In this document: positions 61,657-64,000 of the stretch, piece by piece
Layout: each line of letters begins with the position of its first letter
How positions within the stretch are numbered: position 1 is the stretch's first letter
NCBI GenBank assembly: GCA_011009095.1
Contig: VTPC01001036.1
Location: 151,890 to 215,889 of the forward strand
Direction: 5' to 3'
Source: Ignelater luminosus
Lineage: Eukaryota > Arthropoda > Insecta > Coleoptera > Elateridae
DNA: 64,000 bases
Translations under genes and position numbers: made by a program
The notes under the pieces: model-generated
Told to the model about the DNA's origin: nothing
Database searches by the model: none
The model's input: the letters and a program-made list of their open reading frames with translations, nothing else

Positions 61657-62004
61657 TTAGACAAAGTCGAAGAATAGTCTAGAGCAACGACAAAATAACC
61701 ATGATATAGTCCAGTATTTAAACGAATTAACATCAAAAACATAATCTTCATCCTCTTCACTACGGGTCTCATCAATTTCTTGAAAAGAAGACCACGTTCT
61801 TTCAGACTCAAAATATTCTGTCTGCCACTTCAGTTGATCGTACAGAAATCTATTGAGACAAAGTCGAATGACTAGATTTCTTACTTGAACGCATTCAGCT
61901 ACAGAAGTGTGTGGGACCAAAAGAAACATACAGTCCCAAGCACATTTCTGTTTTATTCCGAACATTTCGTAACAAGGAGATTCTTTCTTTAAGCCAAATA
62001 ACAC
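61657..62004 (-). CDS. Unrecognised 115-codon open frame, doubtful
   Basis: The frame begins MLFGLKKESPCYEMFGIKQK and includes an acidic stretch (EIDETRSEEDEDYVFDV). Composition is more protein-like than the surrounding shadows, with Cys and Trp residues spread through. No family, signal peptide or splice context is recognised. A transposon fragment is as likely as a gene; a chance frame cannot be excluded. Confidence 0.2.
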   Translation of the reverse strand: MLFGLKKESPCYEMFGIKQKCAWDCMFLLVPHTSVAECVQVRNLVIRLCLNRFLYDQLKWQTEYFESERTWSSFQEIDETRSEEDEDYVFDVNSFKYWTISWLFCRCSRLFFDFV

Positions 62005-64000
62005 AATTTGTCTACCTAACTGGTAGTTTCCTTTTTATTGAGCTGCTAATAAACAAACATTTTTGACATCTATAGTAAGAAGAGACTCTTTCCAGTAAAT
62101 TCTTTTGTCTTAATTCGTGTTCCATATAACTGTTGCAGCTTCAAATAATTCCAAACGATTATATACAATAGTTTGATCTACTACGAAGTTTTTAACAGTA
62201 AAACTGAAAAAACTAATTTGATAACCGTTTTACTCATTTAGCATGATGATATTAGTTTATGCTTTTATTAGGTTATTCTCGACCAATTCCGTTCATCATG
62301 TTTTTATTTCTCCGTTAATATCTTAAGGGGTTTTATAATTGAAAGCCTTAAGCATTCATTAATTCTTGATAACCTTGAGAAGTAAACTACTGATTCTACA
62401 ATATTTTCTTAAAAAACAGTTTTTCTAATCAACAAATACTATAATATACTTGTACTTGGAATGTAGCTAATGAATTTTTTTTTGGAAACAAGAAATCTAG
62501 AAATTTTAAATATCAAGTTCAATTAAAAAGTTCAATTCTGAAAAATAGATCAATGGCTTTAACAAAACTAAAACTTCAGTAATTTCTTCAGTTTGTATGG
62601 AAGGTCGTTTAGAAACCTTGGTAAGCAATTTTTAGAGTTCCCGTTAAATTTCCGTGTGTCAAATTATTAATAGGTTGTTAGTAATGGACATGTTATTTTA
62701 ATCGCAAACTTGGGACAACGAAATAGCATTGAAGAACATTTTTGCTGTAAATTTGCAGGTGCTGGTAGTAATTATTCTGTTATTTTTGTTTTAATGATGT
62801 TATGATTAATTTAATTATAATGTAGGGATACTGTTTATGCATATTATACCTGTAAAATATTATGATGCATATTTTATGTAATCGTTGTGATGGAATGATT
62901 TCATGGTTTGTTTAATATTTATTAAGGTTAGGAAAAAACAAGATAGAAAAACTTCTTACGGTAGATCGTTATAGAGACACTTCTAATAAGATTTTATTTG
63001 AATTTACAGGTTTAATGATATCAAGGAATATTTTGGGTTTAGGCTTCATTGTATGGATTGAACAACTGGATTTACGAGATTTAAATAAATCTAGATCGAT
63101 TTAGTTGTATCTTCCAAGACCAAAGAATAATAGCATCAAAATCAAGTACGGAACCCATTAAACAAATTTTCATATATGTATGCCCTAACATACATCATCA
63201 GTATAAAATAAACTTCATTCTCTGCTTTGTAAATCTACAGACGTTTCATTTTGTGCATCATGGACGCGAAGAACGGAGGCGTCAAAGCGCCAAAATTCAG
63301 CTGCCAGACTAATTTTGATAATTCTTTTATGTATATGATTTGAACTTATCCAAACAAAGCTAAGGAAGACAGAAAGACAGGAATTTTGATTATGAGTGTA
63401 AGAAGCAATGCAAGAAAGATTGAAGTTAAAAATAAAAGAAATGCCGTTTTGTGCCATATTGGAAAAATAGCAAAAACCATGAAAACTATCCAAATTATCA
63501 GAGACTTTATACGTTTATAGAATAAAACCTTCTTAACATCTGTTTTCCTCTCCAAGTAGACCGTTTTGCTCTGTAAGTAAGAGAACAAAACGTGGGATAG
63601 ATATGAAACTTTTCTATAAGATACCTATAGCATGGAGGTTCGAGTAAGCTTTGTTTGCCTTTGTGCGTAAGCCTTAACAAAAAAATCAACATCATGACTT
63701 CTTAGTTTTTACATCAATTGTTGGAAATGCCACAAAAATCCGGGTAGAGGCTATTTGATTTGGTCTCCATCCTGTACACAATGAAATAGATCTAAAAATG
63801 AAATCTGATGCCAAAATAGTGTTCAGTTGTTAAAGCCCGTACAAGCGGTCATAGGTATTTCCATTTTCTTGTAGAAAGTTAGGTTGAAGCTTTCTTTATG
63901 TCTGTAGTCATACGCTCTATGTTGTTCTTCTTGATAATGAGATAAAGGGCTCGAACAGAATCAGACAAAATACAAAGTTTTTTTAATCAGAATTCGAAAA
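62005..64000. other. AT-rich stretch, nothing recognised
   Basis: Three overlapping minus-strand open frames lie at 63215-63695, but they compete in different frames and none shows a motif. No repeats or RNA genes were identified. Confidence 0.35.

Noticed and set aside
63215..63695. Three overlapping minus-strand open frames
   Set aside because: They occupy different frames of the same DNA, carry no motif and have no splice context; this pattern is expected by chance.

Overview
This is a eukaryotic, AT-rich, intron-bearing window, most likely from an insect and plausibly a beetle. The evidence is many introns of about 50 nt with GT...AG ends, single-copy metazoan orthologues, and a heavy load of Tc1/mariner-like, hAT-like and non-LTR (RTE-like) remnants whose reading frames resemble those common in insect genomes. 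The order is an inference. No prokaryotic features, CRISPR array, tRNA or rRNA were seen.

The left part (about 2-24 kb) is gene-rich and holds six single-copy housekeeping genes. They are nudE (minus; dynein/LIS1 cofactor), CLYBL (plus; mitochondrial citramalyl-CoA lyase), LAMTOR5 (plus; Ragulator subunit), RFT1 (minus; ER lipid-linked oligosaccharide factor), SLC25A26 (plus; mitochondrial S-adenosylmethionine carrier) and an SFT2-family vesicle transport protein (minus). nudE and CLYBL are head to head, as are RFT1 and SLC25A26. LAMTOR5 and RFT1 are tail to tail, with poly(A) signals only about 25 bp apart. Exon junctions were assigned by hand from splice consensus and phase. Two genes (SLC25A26 and CLYBL) need a +1 base in an A-run to be removed, or an unseen microexon, to read through.

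Around and inside these genes lie many non-autonomous DNA transposons. They include long fold-back elements (one nested in another) with ACAGGGT-type ends in or beyond the last introns of nudE, another fold-back downstream of CLYBL, hAT-type MITEs with clear 8-bp target duplications, and a MITE in the 3'UTR of LAMTOR5. The LAMTOR5 promoter region carries a perfect 10-bp CLEAR-type palindrome (the TFEB/MITF site) next to a perfect CRE palindrome.

From 24 to 39 kb there is no intact gene. I see decayed LINE remnants, a second copy of a dispersed 0.36-kb repeat, a near-perfect hairpin MITE, a GA microsatellite and a fragment resembling ZMYM-type hAT proteins. At 39.05 kb there is a good candidate first coding exon: ATG, signal peptide, phase-1 donor. 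No matching second exon was recognised, so 39-64 kb may be its large first intron. That stretch holds a DDE (Tc1/mariner-like) transposase pseudogene split by a 5'-truncated LINE, another RTE-like LINE tail, two more mariner remnants and otherwise featureless AT-rich DNA. No complete new biological system was recognised. The most interesting signals are the nested fold-back elements, the CLEAR/CRE pair at a Ragulator gene, and the orphan signal-peptide exon.
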